A stretch of 40,747 bases of DNA, from NCBI GenBank assembly GCA_017631325.1, contig JAGBTM010000048.1:1-40747 (forward strand), read 5' to 3'. The notes beneath the pieces are model-generated. The model worked only from the letters and a program-made list of their open reading frames with translations, was not told the DNA's origin and searched no databases. The position numbers and the translations under genes were made by a program. This DNA is from Clostridia bacterium (GTDB taxonomy: Bacteria > Bacillota > Clostridia > Oscillospirales > CAG-272). Below are positions 22,935-31,619 of the stretch, in pieces. Position 1 is the first letter of the stretch, and each line of letters starts with the position of its first letter.

Positions 22935-23504
22935 CTAATTAAAATCTCCTGCCGAGCCGAACTCACGCCTAAGTCTTGAGAAAATCCTCGACTTAGCATT
23001 GTCAACCGACTTGGAGCAGCGGCCAAGACAACACGCAATTTGCGAGGTCTTGTACCCCTGAATATGATACATTAGCACGCTGTATTCGTAGTCTGAAAGA
23101 AGCTCCCGCGCTGCTAAAAGAAGCTTCTCCACTGCCTCGCGACCTATAAGCGCCGCCTCGATGCCGGACTCATCGGCCACGCTGTCGGGGTCGTAATCCA
23201 CGACTGCATCAGAGGGCTTATTACGTCTGATAAAATCAACTATACGGTTATGGACGCAGGTGCGCGCATAAAGACCGAAGGTCGCATTGGCCTTGGTCGA
23301 CTCGTAATTCAAGGCTGCGCTGTGAAGCGCGACGCATCCCTCGGCAAAAAGCTCCTCGGGTGAGCCGACGTATGAAGAAAAGGCGGATACAACCTTATGA
23401 AGCATAGGCGTATAGCGTGAAAGCAGCTCCGAGAAGGCGCCGTCGTCGTGCTGTCCTATGGCAAAAAGTATCTGCTCTAGGGTAAAATCCTTATATTTAT
23501 CCAT
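22935..23504 (-). CDS. Sigma-70-family RNA polymerase sigma factor, sigma-H-like
   Basis: The 189-residue protein has sigma region 2 at about residues 20-95 (FSELLSRYTPMLHKVVS, EELFAEGCVALHSA, FGLYARTCVHNRIVDFIRR) and region 4 at about 130-180 (LSDYEYSVLMYHIQGYKTSQIA and SKSVDNAKSRIFSRLRREF). The SKSVDNA recognition-helix region resembles sigma-H (KSIDNALQR in B. subtilis), the factor that starts the switch to sporulation. Region 2 is rather divergent, so another alternative sigma is possible. A perfect vegetative promoter lies just upstream, and the leader is only about 25 nt with a weak ribosome binding site. A tRNA-like sequence and a zinc-ribbon gene follow on the same strand. Confidence 0.8.
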   Translation of the reverse strand: MDKYKDFTLEQILFAIGQHDDGAFSELLSRYTPMLHKVVSAFSSYVGSPEELFAEGCVALHSAALNYESTKANATFGLYARTCVHNRIVDFIRRNKPSDAVVDYDPDSVADESGIEAALIGREAVEKLLLAARELLSDYEYSVLMYHIQGYKTSQIACCLGRCSKSVDNAKSRIFSRLRREFGSAGDFN

Positions 23505-23530
23505 TTCTAAAAACTACCAATACAGATTAT

Positions 23531-23559
23531 ATTATATATTTAAATTTACAAATTGTCAA
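23531..23559 (-). promoter_or_regulatory. Consensus sigma-A promoter of the sigma-factor gene
   Basis: On the minus strand, TTGACA (23559-23554), a 17-bp spacer and TATAAT (23536-23531) end 27 nt before the ATG. Confidence 0.9.
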
Positions 23560-23657
23560 GAGTTTTGTTTAAAAAAGTCAACAAATTTCAAATATTTATA
23601 CAACATTCCCTAAAATGCGGTGGTATTTTTTGTTGAAAATGCGCATAAAAAGTTGCT

Positions 23658-24212
23658 TTAGGCCAAAAAATCAAATTTTCCCGTTACTGCAAAAAGTATG
23701 CCTCTGTATACGGCGCTGGGCTTTGCCTCGAAATTCGCCTTTATCGCCTCGGCCTCTCTAAGAGAATTTACCGTGAGCGAGGTCTTCATAATCTCACCGA
23801 AGCGGTCGCGCACCTCTACGGTTATTTTGTGTCTGCCCCCGTCTCCTTCCTCTATGCGAGATTTGATAGAGGCACCCGAATTTTCAAGCGAAATATATCT
23901 TATAGCCGTACGAAGACTCCTCTCTCTAAAGCCTTCGTCGAGCGAATCGTAAAGCTCGGTCGATACTATTCTGCCCTTATCGGATATCATAAAGTATTTT
24001 ATTCCCTCGTATTCGTCAAAGAGAAGATGCCCCGAGTCAGCAAGCTCGTTGAGGCACTGCTCGTAGTCGAGCGAAATATCGTCAACGTTGTCCTGAACTA
24101 TACTCATTATAGTTGACTCCGCGATGGGATATTTGATATTGTCAAGCAAGAAAAGAATGAAAACCTTAAGGTCGGTTATGGTGTTTAAGCCAAATTCTTT
24201 GTATTTTCTCAT
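23658..24212 (-). CDS. DUF4364-family protein
   Basis: The 184-residue protein matches the DUF4364 (PF14277) family: an N-terminal winged-helix-like part (LKVFILFLLDNIKYPIAESTIMSIVQDNVDDISLDYEQCLNELADSGHL) followed by ISDKGRIVSTELYDSL and a C-terminal domain with an RDRFGEIMKTSLTVNS core. The family is restricted mainly to Clostridia and is thought to be regulatory because of its winged-helix part; no function is proven. The start is set at 24212 because AAAGGA lies about 7 nt upstream; the longer open frame to 24377 has an N-terminal extension unlike the family and no suitable site. It is divergent from gpr. Confidence 0.8.
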   Translation of the reverse strand: MRKYKEFGLNTITDLKVFILFLLDNIKYPIAESTIMSIVQDNVDDISLDYEQCLNELADSGHLLFDEYEGIKYFMISDKGRIVSTELYDSLDEGFRERSLRTAIRYISLENSGASIKSRIEEGDGGRHKITVEVRDRFGEIMKTSLTVNSLREAEAIKANFEAKPSAVYRGILFAVTGKFDFLA

Positions 24213-24404
24213 AGTTTTTTCCTTTTGCCGTATCAGGCGTTTTGCGTTTTTGGGTTTATTCTTTGGCGCACCGAAAATTTTAGATACCTGCCACATTCCG
24301 TCCGTGAAAAGATACAGAGCGTTCATCGGATTAAATCTCCAAGGGTGCTGAATATCAGGGAGAAAATTTGGCAACAATCCTTTTAAAAATAACGGAGGTG
24401 CGCT

Positions 24405-25277
24405 ATGTTTTACAATGAAAGAGAATACTGCGATTTTCCCTACACCGACCTTGCGTGCGAAAGGCGTCGCGTTGGCACGGATATAAGGGGTGTGGATTTT
24501 AAAAGAGAGGCGACTCTTATAGGGTCTTGGGAAAGGATAAAAATAAGCTCTCCCGAGGGGGCCAAAAGCATCGGGCGTCCTATGGGATTATATGACACGC
24601 TGGAGCTTGAAAGAATGGACCTTATTGACCTTGAGGGAATCGACGACGCCTCCGATGAGATAGCCAGAGAGCTTTGCTACATGTGTGATATGAGCGAGGT
24701 CGTACCTGACAGAGTGCTGGTGGTGGGTCTTGGAAACCCTGAGCTGACACCCGATGCCATAGGTCCTGAGGCCGCAAGGGGTGTAAAGGCCACGATGCAC
24801 ATCAAGGATTTTGACAAAAAGCTCTTTTCAGACCTTGAATGCTCCGAGATAGCAGTGGTAACACCCGGTGTATCGGCCATGTCAGGAATGGACGCGAGCG
24901 TCACGGTAAAGGGTGTGTGCGAGAAGATAAGGCCGAGCGTAATTTTCGCGGTGGACGCTCTCGCCTCGCGCTCTGCCGAGAGGCTTGGTCGCACGGTACA
25001 GATATCGAACACCGGAATTTTCCCCGGCAGCGGTATAGGTAACGGACGTAACGCCATCAGCAAGGAGACTGTTGGCGTGCCTGTTATCGCCATAGGAGTG
25101 CCGACTATTATCGATTCGCGAATGTTCTGCTACGACCTTTGGGGTAACGGTGATAACACGCGTGATGGCGCAAGAGAGTCAATGTTCGTCTCGCCAAAGG
25201 AAATCAACGAAATAGTCAAGGCTGCCGGTAAAATCATAAGCGGCGGTATAAATCAGGCCTTTGGCCTGTTCTACTAG
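24405..25277 (+). CDS. gpr: Spore germination endopeptidase GPR
   Basis: GPR cleaves small acid-soluble spore proteins early in germination, freeing DNA and amino acids. It is made as an inactive zymogen in the forespore and self-processes. The 290-residue protein is shorter than the roughly 370 of Bacillus. Key blocks are VVGLGNPELTPDAIGP with catalytic Asp 117, TPGVSAMSGMDA, and AVDALASRS with catalytic Asp 184; the 67-residue spacing fits Asp127/Asp193 of B. megaterium GPR. QISNTGIFPGSGIGNGR and VPVIAIGVPTIID follow. The ATG is preceded by GGAGG. Family promoters use sigma-F/G; TGAATA at 24349-24354 could be such a -35, but no good -10 follows. Its presence shows the organism is a spore former. 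Confidence 0.95.
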   Translation: MFYNEREYCDFPYTDLACERRRVGTDIRGVDFKREATLIGSWERIKISSPEGAKSIGRPMGLYDTLELERMDLIDLEGIDDASDEIARELCYMCDMSEVVPDRVLVVGLGNPELTPDAIGPEAARGVKATMHIKDFDKKLFSDLECSEIAVVTPGVSAMSGMDASVTVKGVCEKIRPSVIFAVDALASRSAERLGRTVQISNTGIFPGSGIGNGRNAISKETVGVPVIAIGVPTIIDSRMFCYDLWGNGDNTRDGARESMFVSPKEINEIVKAAGKIISGGINQAFGLFY

Positions 25278-25285
25278 AGAGGATT

Positions 25286-26578
25286 TTAATATACGAAGTC
25301 AAACTCGAAGTCGTATATGCTGACGGTGTCGCCCTCCTCGATTCCGGCCTCACGAAGCTTGTCGATAACTCCATTCTTGGAGAGGACGCGCTGGAAGAAG
25401 TTTAGGGATTCGTAATCGTCGAAGTTAATCTGTCCCATAAAGTTATAGAGCCACTCGCCCTCTACGATATACTTTCCACCCTCGCGCTTAACGTAGGTTT
25501 CACGCACGCCTGCGCTACTTAAGACGGCCTCGTCCTCGGGCGAATATTCAGCCTCGTAAACGGTTATGGGGGGCAAGGTTTTGAGCATCTCGGACGCATG
25601 GCGCACGAGGGTGTCAAGTCCCTCTCCCGTTACTGCCGAGACAAAGTAGAGGGGCAAATCAAGGCTTCTGCACTTTTCGATAAATGCAAGAGCCTCCGGG
25701 CTCTCCATATCGGCAGAGTCGATTTTGTTGGCAACGACTATCTGCGGACGCTCCGAGAGTGCCTCGGAATATTTTGAAAGCTCGAGATTTATTTTATCAA
25801 AATCCTCAGAGGGATCTCTGCCGTCCGAGGAAGATATATCAACGACGTGCAAAAGCAGGCGACATCTGTCAACGTGACGGAGGAATGCGTGTCCAAGTCC
25901 CTGCCCCTCCGATGCGCCCTCGATAAGTCCGGGTATATCTGCGGCTAAAAATCCGCGTCCCTCACCCGTTTTAACTACTCCGAGGTTAGGTGATAGGGTT
26001 GTGAAGTGGTAGTTTGCTATTTTGGGCTTTGCAGAGGATATACGCGAGAGAATTGAGGATTTACCGACGTTCGGGAAGCCTATAAGTCCTACCTCAGCGA
26101 GCATTTTAAGCTCGAGGGTAACCTCTCTTTCCTCGCCCTTTGTTCCACTCTTTGCAAATCTGGGGATTTGACGCGTGGGGGTTGCAAAATGACGGTTTCC
26201 CCAACCCCCTCTGCCTCCGTGACAAAGTATAAATTCCTCTTTATCGGCCATATCGGCTATAATCTTTCCACTTGCCGAGTCGCGTATAATAGTGCCTCTC
26301 GGTACGGTTACTATGACGTCCTCACCGTTTTTGCCGTGCTTTTTTCCGGTCATACCGTTGGCGCCACGCTCTGCTATGAACTTACGCTTATAGCGGAATG
26401 CAAGAAGCGTGTTTGCTCCCTCGTCAATTCTGAATACTATATTTCCGCCTCTGCCGCCGTCTCCACCGTCGGGACCGCCCGCAGAAACGTATTTCTCGCG
26501 GTGAAACGATACTGCACCGTCACCGCCGTCACCTGCTTTAGTGTAGATTTTTATATTGTCTATGAATGCGTTTTCCAT
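25286..26578 (-). CDS. obgE: Obg-family GTPase
   Basis: This essential ribosome-assembly and stress GTPase has the Obg three-part layout in 430 residues. The Gly-rich Obg fold is at about 1-160 (AGDGGDGAVSFHREK, GGPDGGDGGRGGN, HGGRGGWGNRHFATPTRQ). The G domain starts at GFPNVGKSS (about 167), continues with NYHFTTLSPNLGVV and ADIPGLIEGAS, and has NKID as the guanine-specificity motif. The C-terminal OCT domain is at about 345-430, ending ISIYDFEFDFVY-like. AGGAGG precedes the start. It is convergent with gpr with only 8 bp between stops and no terminator in the gap. Confidence 0.97.
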   Translation of the reverse strand: MENAFIDNIKIYTKAGDGGDGAVSFHREKYVSAGGPDGGDGGRGGNIVFRIDEGANTLLAFRYKRKFIAERGANGMTGKKHGKNGEDVIVTVPRGTIIRDSASGKIIADMADKEEFILCHGGRGGWGNRHFATPTRQIPRFAKSGTKGEEREVTLELKMLAEVGLIGFPNVGKSSILSRISSAKPKIANYHFTTLSPNLGVVKTGEGRGFLAADIPGLIEGASEGQGLGHAFLRHVDRCRLLLHVVDISSSDGRDPSEDFDKINLELSKYSEALSERPQIVVANKIDSADMESPEALAFIEKCRSLDLPLYFVSAVTGEGLDTLVRHASEMLKTLPPITVYEAEYSPEDEAVLSSAGVRETYVKREGGKYIVEGEWLYNFMGQINFDDYESLNFFQRVLSKNGVIDKLREAGIEEGDTVSIYDFEFDFVY

Positions 26579-26665
26579 ATTCCTTACCTCCTTTTTGTTT
26601 TTGGGGGTATTTTTATTTTCGTGATATATCCTATAAGGATATATTTTTATGCTTGTCCTCGAGTC

Positions 26666-26771
26666 TTACTTTGGCGAATCGTCATCGCGCTGACGTATGA
26701 GTAATATTATATATACCACGTTATATATACCACGTTACTTTGTCGAATCGTCGCCGCGCTGACGTATGACG
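26666..26771. repeat. Partial duplication of the 3' end of der
   Basis: The 35 bp at 26735-26769 (last codons and stop of der) recur at 26666-26700 with three mismatches, offset by 69 bp. The downstream copy still reads as R-Q-R-D-D-D-S-P-K-stop on the minus strand. Confidence 0.85.
26707..26734. repeat. Two perfect 14-bp tandem copies next to the der stop
   Basis: TTATATATACCACG occurs twice, at 26707-26720 and 26721-26734, directly abutting the der stop codon and filling the gap between the two copies of the der tail. Confidence 0.9.
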
Positions 26772-28069
26772 AGCCTTATCGGTGTCCCCTCAAAGCCAAA
26801 GGTGTCTCTGAGGCAGTTTTCAATATATCTTCTGTAAGAGAAGTGGAAAAGCTCCTCCGAGTTACAGAAAATAACGAAGGTAGGGGGTGCTACCGAGGTC
26901 TGAGTCATATAGTAAATCTTAAGGCGCTTACCCTTGTCCGAGGGAGGCTGAACTCTCGTGGTCGCGTCGTTAAGAAGGTCGTTAAGCATACCTGTGGTGA
27001 TGCGGCGGCGCGCCTCGTTATAAATTTGGGTTATCAGCTCGTAAAGATGCGCAACTCTCTGGCCTGTGAGCGCAGAAACGTAGATAATCGGGGCGTATGG
27101 CATATAAGCAAGCGCCGTACGGATTTTGCGGTTATACTCGTTGACGGTGCTGTTCTCCTTCTCTATCGCGTCCCACTTATTGATAACGATAACGGTAGCC
27201 TTGCCCGCCTCGTGAGCGATACCCGCAATTTTCTCGTCCTGCTCGGTTACGCCGTCCTTGGCGTCTATCATAAGCAGACACACGTCGGAGCGCTCAACCG
27301 CCATTTTAGCTCTGATTACGCTGAATTTCTCTATTCTATCCTCTACCTTAGAGTGACGGCGTATACCTGCCGTGTCAATGAAATTGTAAGAGCCGTACTG
27401 ATTATCAATTCTCGTATCAACGGCATCACGCGTCGTGCCTGCGATGTCGGAAACGATAACTCTCTCCTCACCGCACATACGGTTGATAATAGAGGATTTT
27501 CCTGCGTTGGGCTTTCCTATAACGGCAACGTTAATAACGTTTTCGTCGTCTCCACCGTTTTCGTCGAAGTGACATTCCTCTATAACTGCGTCGAGAAGGT
27601 CACCGCTGCCCGTTCCGTGAAGAGCGGAAAGTGCGATAGGCTCCTTTTCAAATCCAAGCTCATAGAACTCATAGAACTCAAAGGGCAAATCACCTACCTT
27701 ATCCACCTTGTTGACGACAACTACTACGGGCTTGCCCGACTTTTTGAGCATTATAGCAATATCTCGGTCGTCGGCAATAAGTCCTGCTCTGATGTCGCAC
27801 ATAAAAATTATTACGTCAGCTGTTGCTACGGCAATCTCGGCCTGACGGCGCATTTGCTTAGGTATCGGGTCCTCGCTCTTCGGCTCTATACCACCCGTGT
27901 CAACGAGCAAGAATTTGCGGTCGTTCCATTCAGCCTCAGCATAAATTCGGTCACGCGTAACGCCGGGAGTATCCTCTACTATCGAACGGCGCTCGCCTAT
28001 AAGCTTATTAAAAAGCGTGCTTTTGCCAACGTTAGGTCGGCCTACTATTGCTACTACAGGTTTTGACAT
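26735..28069 (-). CDS. der: Ribosome-assembly GTPase Der (EngA)
   Basis: Der is an essential GTPase with two G domains in tandem that acts in 50S subunit maturation. The 444-residue protein shows the first P loop GRPNVGKST at about residue 10 with DTPGVTRD and DTGG, and NKVD as specificity motif. The second P loop is GKPNAGKSS at about 185, with DIAGTTRD, DTAG and NKWD. The C-terminal KH-like domain contains YYMTQTSVAPPTFVIFCN and RQRGDDS. AAGGAAGG lies upstream of the start. It follows the DUF512 gene by 21 nt, a common pairing in Clostridia. Its last codons and stop are duplicated downstream (26666-26700). Confidence 0.97.
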   Translation of the reverse strand: MSKPVVAIVGRPNVGKSTLFNKLIGERRSIVEDTPGVTRDRIYAEAEWNDRKFLLVDTGGIEPKSEDPIPKQMRRQAEIAVATADVIIFMCDIRAGLIADDRDIAIMLKKSGKPVVVVVNKVDKVGDLPFEFYEFYELGFEKEPIALSALHGTGSGDLLDAVIEECHFDENGGDDENVINVAVIGKPNAGKSSIINRMCGEERVIVSDIAGTTRDAVDTRIDNQYGSYNFIDTAGIRRHSKVEDRIEKFSVIRAKMAVERSDVCLLMIDAKDGVTEQDEKIAGIAHEAGKATVIVINKWDAIEKENSTVNEYNRKIRTALAYMPYAPIIYVSALTGQRVAHLYELITQIYNEARRRITTGMLNDLLNDATTRVQPPSDKGKRLKIYYMTQTSVAPPTFVIFCNSEELFHFSYRRYIENCLRDTFGFEGTPIRLVIRQRGDDSTK

Positions 28070-28090
28070 ACTAACCTTCCTTTCTTTTCA

Positions 28091-29401
28091 TCACGCAAGG
28101 CCGAGTATGGCCTCTGCAAGCTCATAGCCGTCAGTACCTGCGGCTCTAACCTTTACTCCGAGCTTGTCCGAAAGCTCACTGAGTGTCATATCGCAAAGGA
28201 ATATATCCTCGCCCGAGCGAAGCGCATTTTTGGGTATCAAAAGCTCCTCTCCGAGAGACTTACCCTCCAGCTGCTCGTATATATCCTTACCGGTGAGAAG
28301 ACCCGTAACTGTAATACTCTCACCAAAGAATTTGTTGATTATTTTGTGGATTTTGACATTTATTTTGGGGCAGACCTTAGTAATTTTATCTACAAGCTCT
28401 ACCACAGACGGATATGCCGCGACACCCGTTACGACCGAAACGGTGCGCTCCGAGGTACTTACACTCTCGGATTTGATATCCTCGATACACATATTGAACT
28501 CGTCAGAAAAAGAGCGAAGCATACCTACTCCGTTCTCTATCTGAGGGTAATCCTCGTAGTAGTCGGCATCCGGGATTTCTCTGTTTGCCTTAAGATAAAA
28601 CTCGTCTGCGGCATAGAAAAGCCTCGTACCGTATTTCGCCTTATGCGCATCTCCGAAGCCGTTGATGAGGTCGATAATCTCAGACGCCTCGTCGGGTGTA
28701 AAATCGGTTAGAGGATAGAGCTTATCGCGAAATTTCGTGAGGCCTGCGGGTACTACCGCAACGCTCGTCATGGCCGGAAAATACTCACTAAGGTCACTGA
28801 GGCTTCGTCTTAACTCCTCGCCGTCGTTTACACCTCGGCAAAGTACTATCTGTGCGCACATGGATATTCCGGCATCGCGCAGCCGCGAAAGATACGAAAG
28901 AACCTCGCCTGCGCGCTTGTTCTTCATCATTTTAACACGAAGGGCGGGGTTTGTCGTATGCACCGAAACGTTTATGGGTGAAAAGCGCATTTTGATAATT
29001 CTGTCGATATCCTTATCGCTCATATTGGTAAGCGTTATATAATTTCCGTGTATGAATGAGAGGCGCGAGTCGTCGTCCTTGAAATAAAGCGACTCTCTGA
29101 GCCCCTCGGGGTTCTGGTCTATAAAGCAGAAGATACAACCGTTACGGCAGGTATGCTTTTCGTCCATAAGAGGCGTTTCAAAGGATAGGCCGATATCGTC
29201 GTACTCGCCCTTTTTTATCGTAACTGCAAAGCTCTCGTCCCCTCTCAAAATAAGAAGCTCGACCGAGCGCTCCGCGAGATAAAATCTGTAATCGAGAACG
29301 TCACATATTTCGTTTTGATTTATCGACACCAGGACGTCGCCCGCCATAATTCCCTGACGCTCAGCGCGTGAGCCCTTGTCTACGCTCGTTATCCTTACCA
29401 T
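28091..29401 (-). CDS. DUF512 / PDZ radical-SAM-like Fe-S protein
   Basis: The 436-residue protein opens with a PDZ domain (about residues 1-65: VDKGSRAERQGIMAGDVLVSIN) and continues with a radical-SAM-like region containing HTCRNGCIFCFIDQ, a CxxxCxxC arrangement fit for a 4Fe-4S cluster, followed by YITLTNMSDKDIDRI and SVHTTNP. The C-terminal half is the DUF512 domain (about 220-430). The family is widespread in Clostridia and often adjoins der, as here (21 nt apart, same strand), so a role in ribosome or protein maturation has been suggested by context only; the reaction is unknown. AAGGAAAAG precedes the ATG. Confidence 0.88.
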   Translation of the reverse strand: MVRITSVDKGSRAERQGIMAGDVLVSINQNEICDVLDYRFYLAERSVELLILRGDESFAVTIKKGEYDDIGLSFETPLMDEKHTCRNGCIFCFIDQNPEGLRESLYFKDDDSRLSFIHGNYITLTNMSDKDIDRIIKMRFSPINVSVHTTNPALRVKMMKNKRAGEVLSYLSRLRDAGISMCAQIVLCRGVNDGEELRRSLSDLSEYFPAMTSVAVVPAGLTKFRDKLYPLTDFTPDEASEIIDLINGFGDAHKAKYGTRLFYAADEFYLKANREIPDADYYEDYPQIENGVGMLRSFSDEFNMCIEDIKSESVSTSERTVSVVTGVAAYPSVVELVDKITKVCPKINVKIHKIINKFFGESITVTGLLTGKDIYEQLEGKSLGEELLIPKNALRSGEDIFLCDMTLSELSDKLGVKVRAAGTDGYELAEAILGLA

Positions 29402-29579
29402 TTGCTTTTCCTTGTAGTTCTATTAATCCGAAATTTTGTTTTGGCACAAATATCAGTTATATCGGTGCGCTTTTGTTTTACATAGCCGTAAAAAATATCC
29501 GCCGTGTGAGTAGCCTTAAGAGTAATTTTCGTATTGAAAAGTAAAATCTCCGTATAAATCACCTGAAATCTCACAGGTG

Positions 29580-30332
29580 CTATTTAAGAAGCATTTTCGC
29601 TTTGTGGGTGAGCATATCGGGTGTTATACCGTTTTCGATAACGTAGGCTGCAGCCTCAGGCGAGCCTGCGCGCTCTGCCGCAAGCATAAGGCGAGCCGAC
29701 TTTTCACGGTCAAAATCGGTTCCAAGTCCATCTACGAAGCATCTGGCGTAGAGATATTTTCCCTTTGCCGAAAGCTCCTCGACGTAGGTTGGGTCGTGTC
29801 TTGCGGCCGTCTTGAACCATTCGAAAGCCGCAGTTGCATTCTGCCGTATAGCGCTGTATCTGAGCTCCTCGTCAAGCTCGAAATCGGGGACGAAGCCGTC
29901 AAGCATCGGCACGTCCGAAAGATACTCGGGCGTGTGGGCAGGTATCATGGATATTCCAACAACGTCAGGCTCGAAAATACAGCCCGAGGTATAAGCCATA
30001 CCGAGATAAAGCTGGGCCTCTATACAACCGAGAGTTGCCGAGCGAAGCATATACTCGCAGCACCTCTTGTAGTCGCGCACAACACCCTCGCCATGCATAT
30101 ATAACATAGCAATATTGTAGCACGCTTCACCACCCTCTGTTTCCGAGGCGTAAGCAAAGAAGCTCTTGGCTTCCTTGGGATTATACTCTATGCCCTTACC
30201 TCGCCAAAGGCAGTAGCCGTAGTTGAACGACGCCTGAGCGTCGCCTGAGCGAGCGCCATCAAGATACATCTCGGCCGCGAGAGCGTAATCACCTCTCAAA
30301 AACGCGACGTCTGCTACCGACTTGTCGTACAC
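29580..30332 (-). CDS. Sel1/TPR-like repeat protein
   Basis: The 250-residue protein is made of Sel1-like helical repeats: AEMYLDGARSGDAQASFNYGYCLWRGKGI, FFAYASETEGGEACYNIAMLYMHGEGV, YMLRSATLGCIEAQLYLGMAYTSG, then after a long insert (about 125-160, acidic/Pro-rich) AFEWFKTAARHDPTYVEELSAKGKYLYARCFVDGLG and LMLAAERAGSPEAAAYV. Such solenoids mediate protein-protein contacts; the partner is unknown. It starts with GTG at 30332, with AAAGGA upstream. No signal peptide or membrane segment is seen. The flanking intervals 29402-29579 and 30333-30470 contain no further gene. Confidence 0.85.
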   Translation of the reverse strand: MYDKSVADVAFLRGDYALAAEMYLDGARSGDAQASFNYGYCLWRGKGIEYNPKEAKSFFAYASETEGGEACYNIAMLYMHGEGVVRDYKRCCEYMLRSATLGCIEAQLYLGMAYTSGCIFEPDVVGISMIPAHTPEYLSDVPMLDGFVPDFELDEELRYSAIRQNATAAFEWFKTAARHDPTYVEELSAKGKYLYARCFVDGLGTDFDREKSARLMLAAERAGSPEAAAYVIENGITPDMLTHKAKMLLK

Positions 30333-30400
30333 GTTGGTTTTTCCTTTCTGTTTTCTGCTTCGTTTTATGTTCCGATTTTTATAAATTGAATGATTTTTAC

Positions 30401-30446
30401 GTTCTGTTTTTAATTAAATGATATGTTCTGTTTTTAATTAAATGAT
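30401..30446. repeat. 24-bp tandem duplication upstream of the Sel1 gene
   Basis: GTTCTGTTTTTAATTAAATGAT occurs at 30401-30422 and again at 30425-30446 (24-bp period). The flanks share AATGATTTTTAC as well. It is AT-rich and non-coding, between the glycerate kinase and Sel1 genes. Confidence 0.8.
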
Positions 30447-30470
30447 TTGAATGATTTTTACCCTCTGATT

Positions 30471-31613
30471 TTAAGAAATCGCGCTTTTTATCAGTCTGAA
30501 TACCTGTTCTGCCGTGGCGGAAAGATTGTTATACGCGTTAGTTATATCCATAGCCTCGCCGAGCGTTGCGGGTCCTCGCAAAATCGGGAAAAAGGCGTCT
30601 ATTCCGTGTGCGTTGACCCTAGAAGCGTCCTCGGTAACAGCACCCGAAAAGGCTATCGTTAATTTACCGTATTTTTTAGCTATTCGAGCAACGCCGACGG
30701 GGGCTTTACCCATACAGGACTGACCGTCGAGCCTGCCCTCGCCCGTTACTACAACGTCTGCATTTCTGATTTTTTCCTCAAGCCCGACCTCTCCTATAAC
30801 AAGGTCGATACCAGATGTTAATTTCGCACCAAGATATGCAGAGAGCGCAAATCCCAGTCCGCCCGCCGCTCCTGCTCCCGGCTCACTTTCATCAGAGGTG
30901 GGTATGATTTCCTTAGTAAGCCTAGCGTACTCGGTAAGCCACGCGTCCATTTCGCGTATCATAAGCTCGTTCGCGCCCTTCTGAGGGCCGTAAACCGCGC
31001 TGCAGCCATTCTCACCCGAAAGCGGATTGGTTACGTCGCACGCCACGAAAAAGCTACACTTGGAAAGCTCTGCGAGAGCCGAGGTGCAGTCAATTTTCTT
31101 AAGCTCACGGAGACCTATAGCTCCGCTTTGTATAGGAGTGCCGTCGGAAGTGAGAAATTTATAGCCAAGCGCTGACAACATTCCCACACCGCCGTCATTT
31201 GTAGCACTGCCGCCTATTCCGACGATAAATCTGCGAGCGCCACGGGAAATGGCGTCTGAAATTATCTCGCCTACACCGTAGGTGGTGGTATAAAGCGGAT
31301 TGCGCTCCTCGGGTGAAATAAGAGTTATACCTGAGGCTGATGACATCTCTATAACCGCAGTTTTGGTTTGTTCTATAAAGCCGTATTCAGCGGCAACCGT
31401 CCTACCGAGCGGTCCTGTAACCGACAGTCTTACGAGCTCGCCGCCCGTAGAGGAGGTTATCGCGCTGACAGTTCCCTCGCCTCCGTCGGCTATGGGACAA
31501 ATTTCGGTCTTGGCATCAGGGAAAACTCTTTTTATTGCATTACTTACGGCTTCGCCCGACTGAAAGGTCGAGAGACTGCCCTTGAAGGAATCTATCGCTA
31601 TAACTGCTTTCAT
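30471..31613 (-). CDS. Glycerate kinase (GlxK/GarK family)
   Basis: This enzyme phosphorylates D-glycerate with ATP to 2-phosphoglycerate (GK-I family), feeding glycolysis. The 380 residues match the usual length. The N-terminal signature AIDSFKGSLST is followed by PIADGGEGTVSA, the mid-protein GIGGSATNDGGVGMLSALGYKF, then GAAGGLGFAL and TGEGRLDGQS, all family blocks. The gene starts 6 nt after the stop of the M20 amidohydrolase gene and lacks an obvious ribosome binding site of its own, so it is probably coupled to it. glxK, garK and glyK-type names are used for different members, and the choice cannot be made here. Confidence 0.94.
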   Translation of the reverse strand: MKAVIAIDSFKGSLSTFQSGEAVSNAIKRVFPDAKTEICPIADGGEGTVSAITSSTGGELVRLSVTGPLGRTVAAEYGFIEQTKTAVIEMSSASGITLISPEERNPLYTTTYGVGEIISDAISRGARRFIVGIGGSATNDGGVGMLSALGYKFLTSDGTPIQSGAIGLRELKKIDCTSALAELSKCSFFVACDVTNPLSGENGCSAVYGPQKGANELMIREMDAWLTEYARLTKEIIPTSDESEPGAGAAGGLGFALSAYLGAKLTSGIDLVIGEVGLEEKIRNADVVVTGEGRLDGQSCMGKAPVGVARIAKKYGKLTIAFSGAVTEDASRVNAHGIDAFFPILRGPATLGEAMDITNAYNNLSATAEQVFRLIKSAIS

Positions 31614-31619
31614 ATACGA

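Noticed and set aside
24213..24377. N-terminal extension of the DUF4364 gene
   Set aside because: The family begins near MRKYKEF, and AAAGGA sits just before that ATG; the extension has no site and lies in the gpr upstream region.
24349..24404. Sigma-G promoter for gpr
   Set aside because: TGAATA could be a -35, but no convincing CATACTA-like -10 follows at the right distance, so it is not listed as a feature.
26843..28066. 407-codon plus-strand open frame opposite der
   Set aside because: Antisense shadow of der; the der protein is complete and fully conserved in the other strand.
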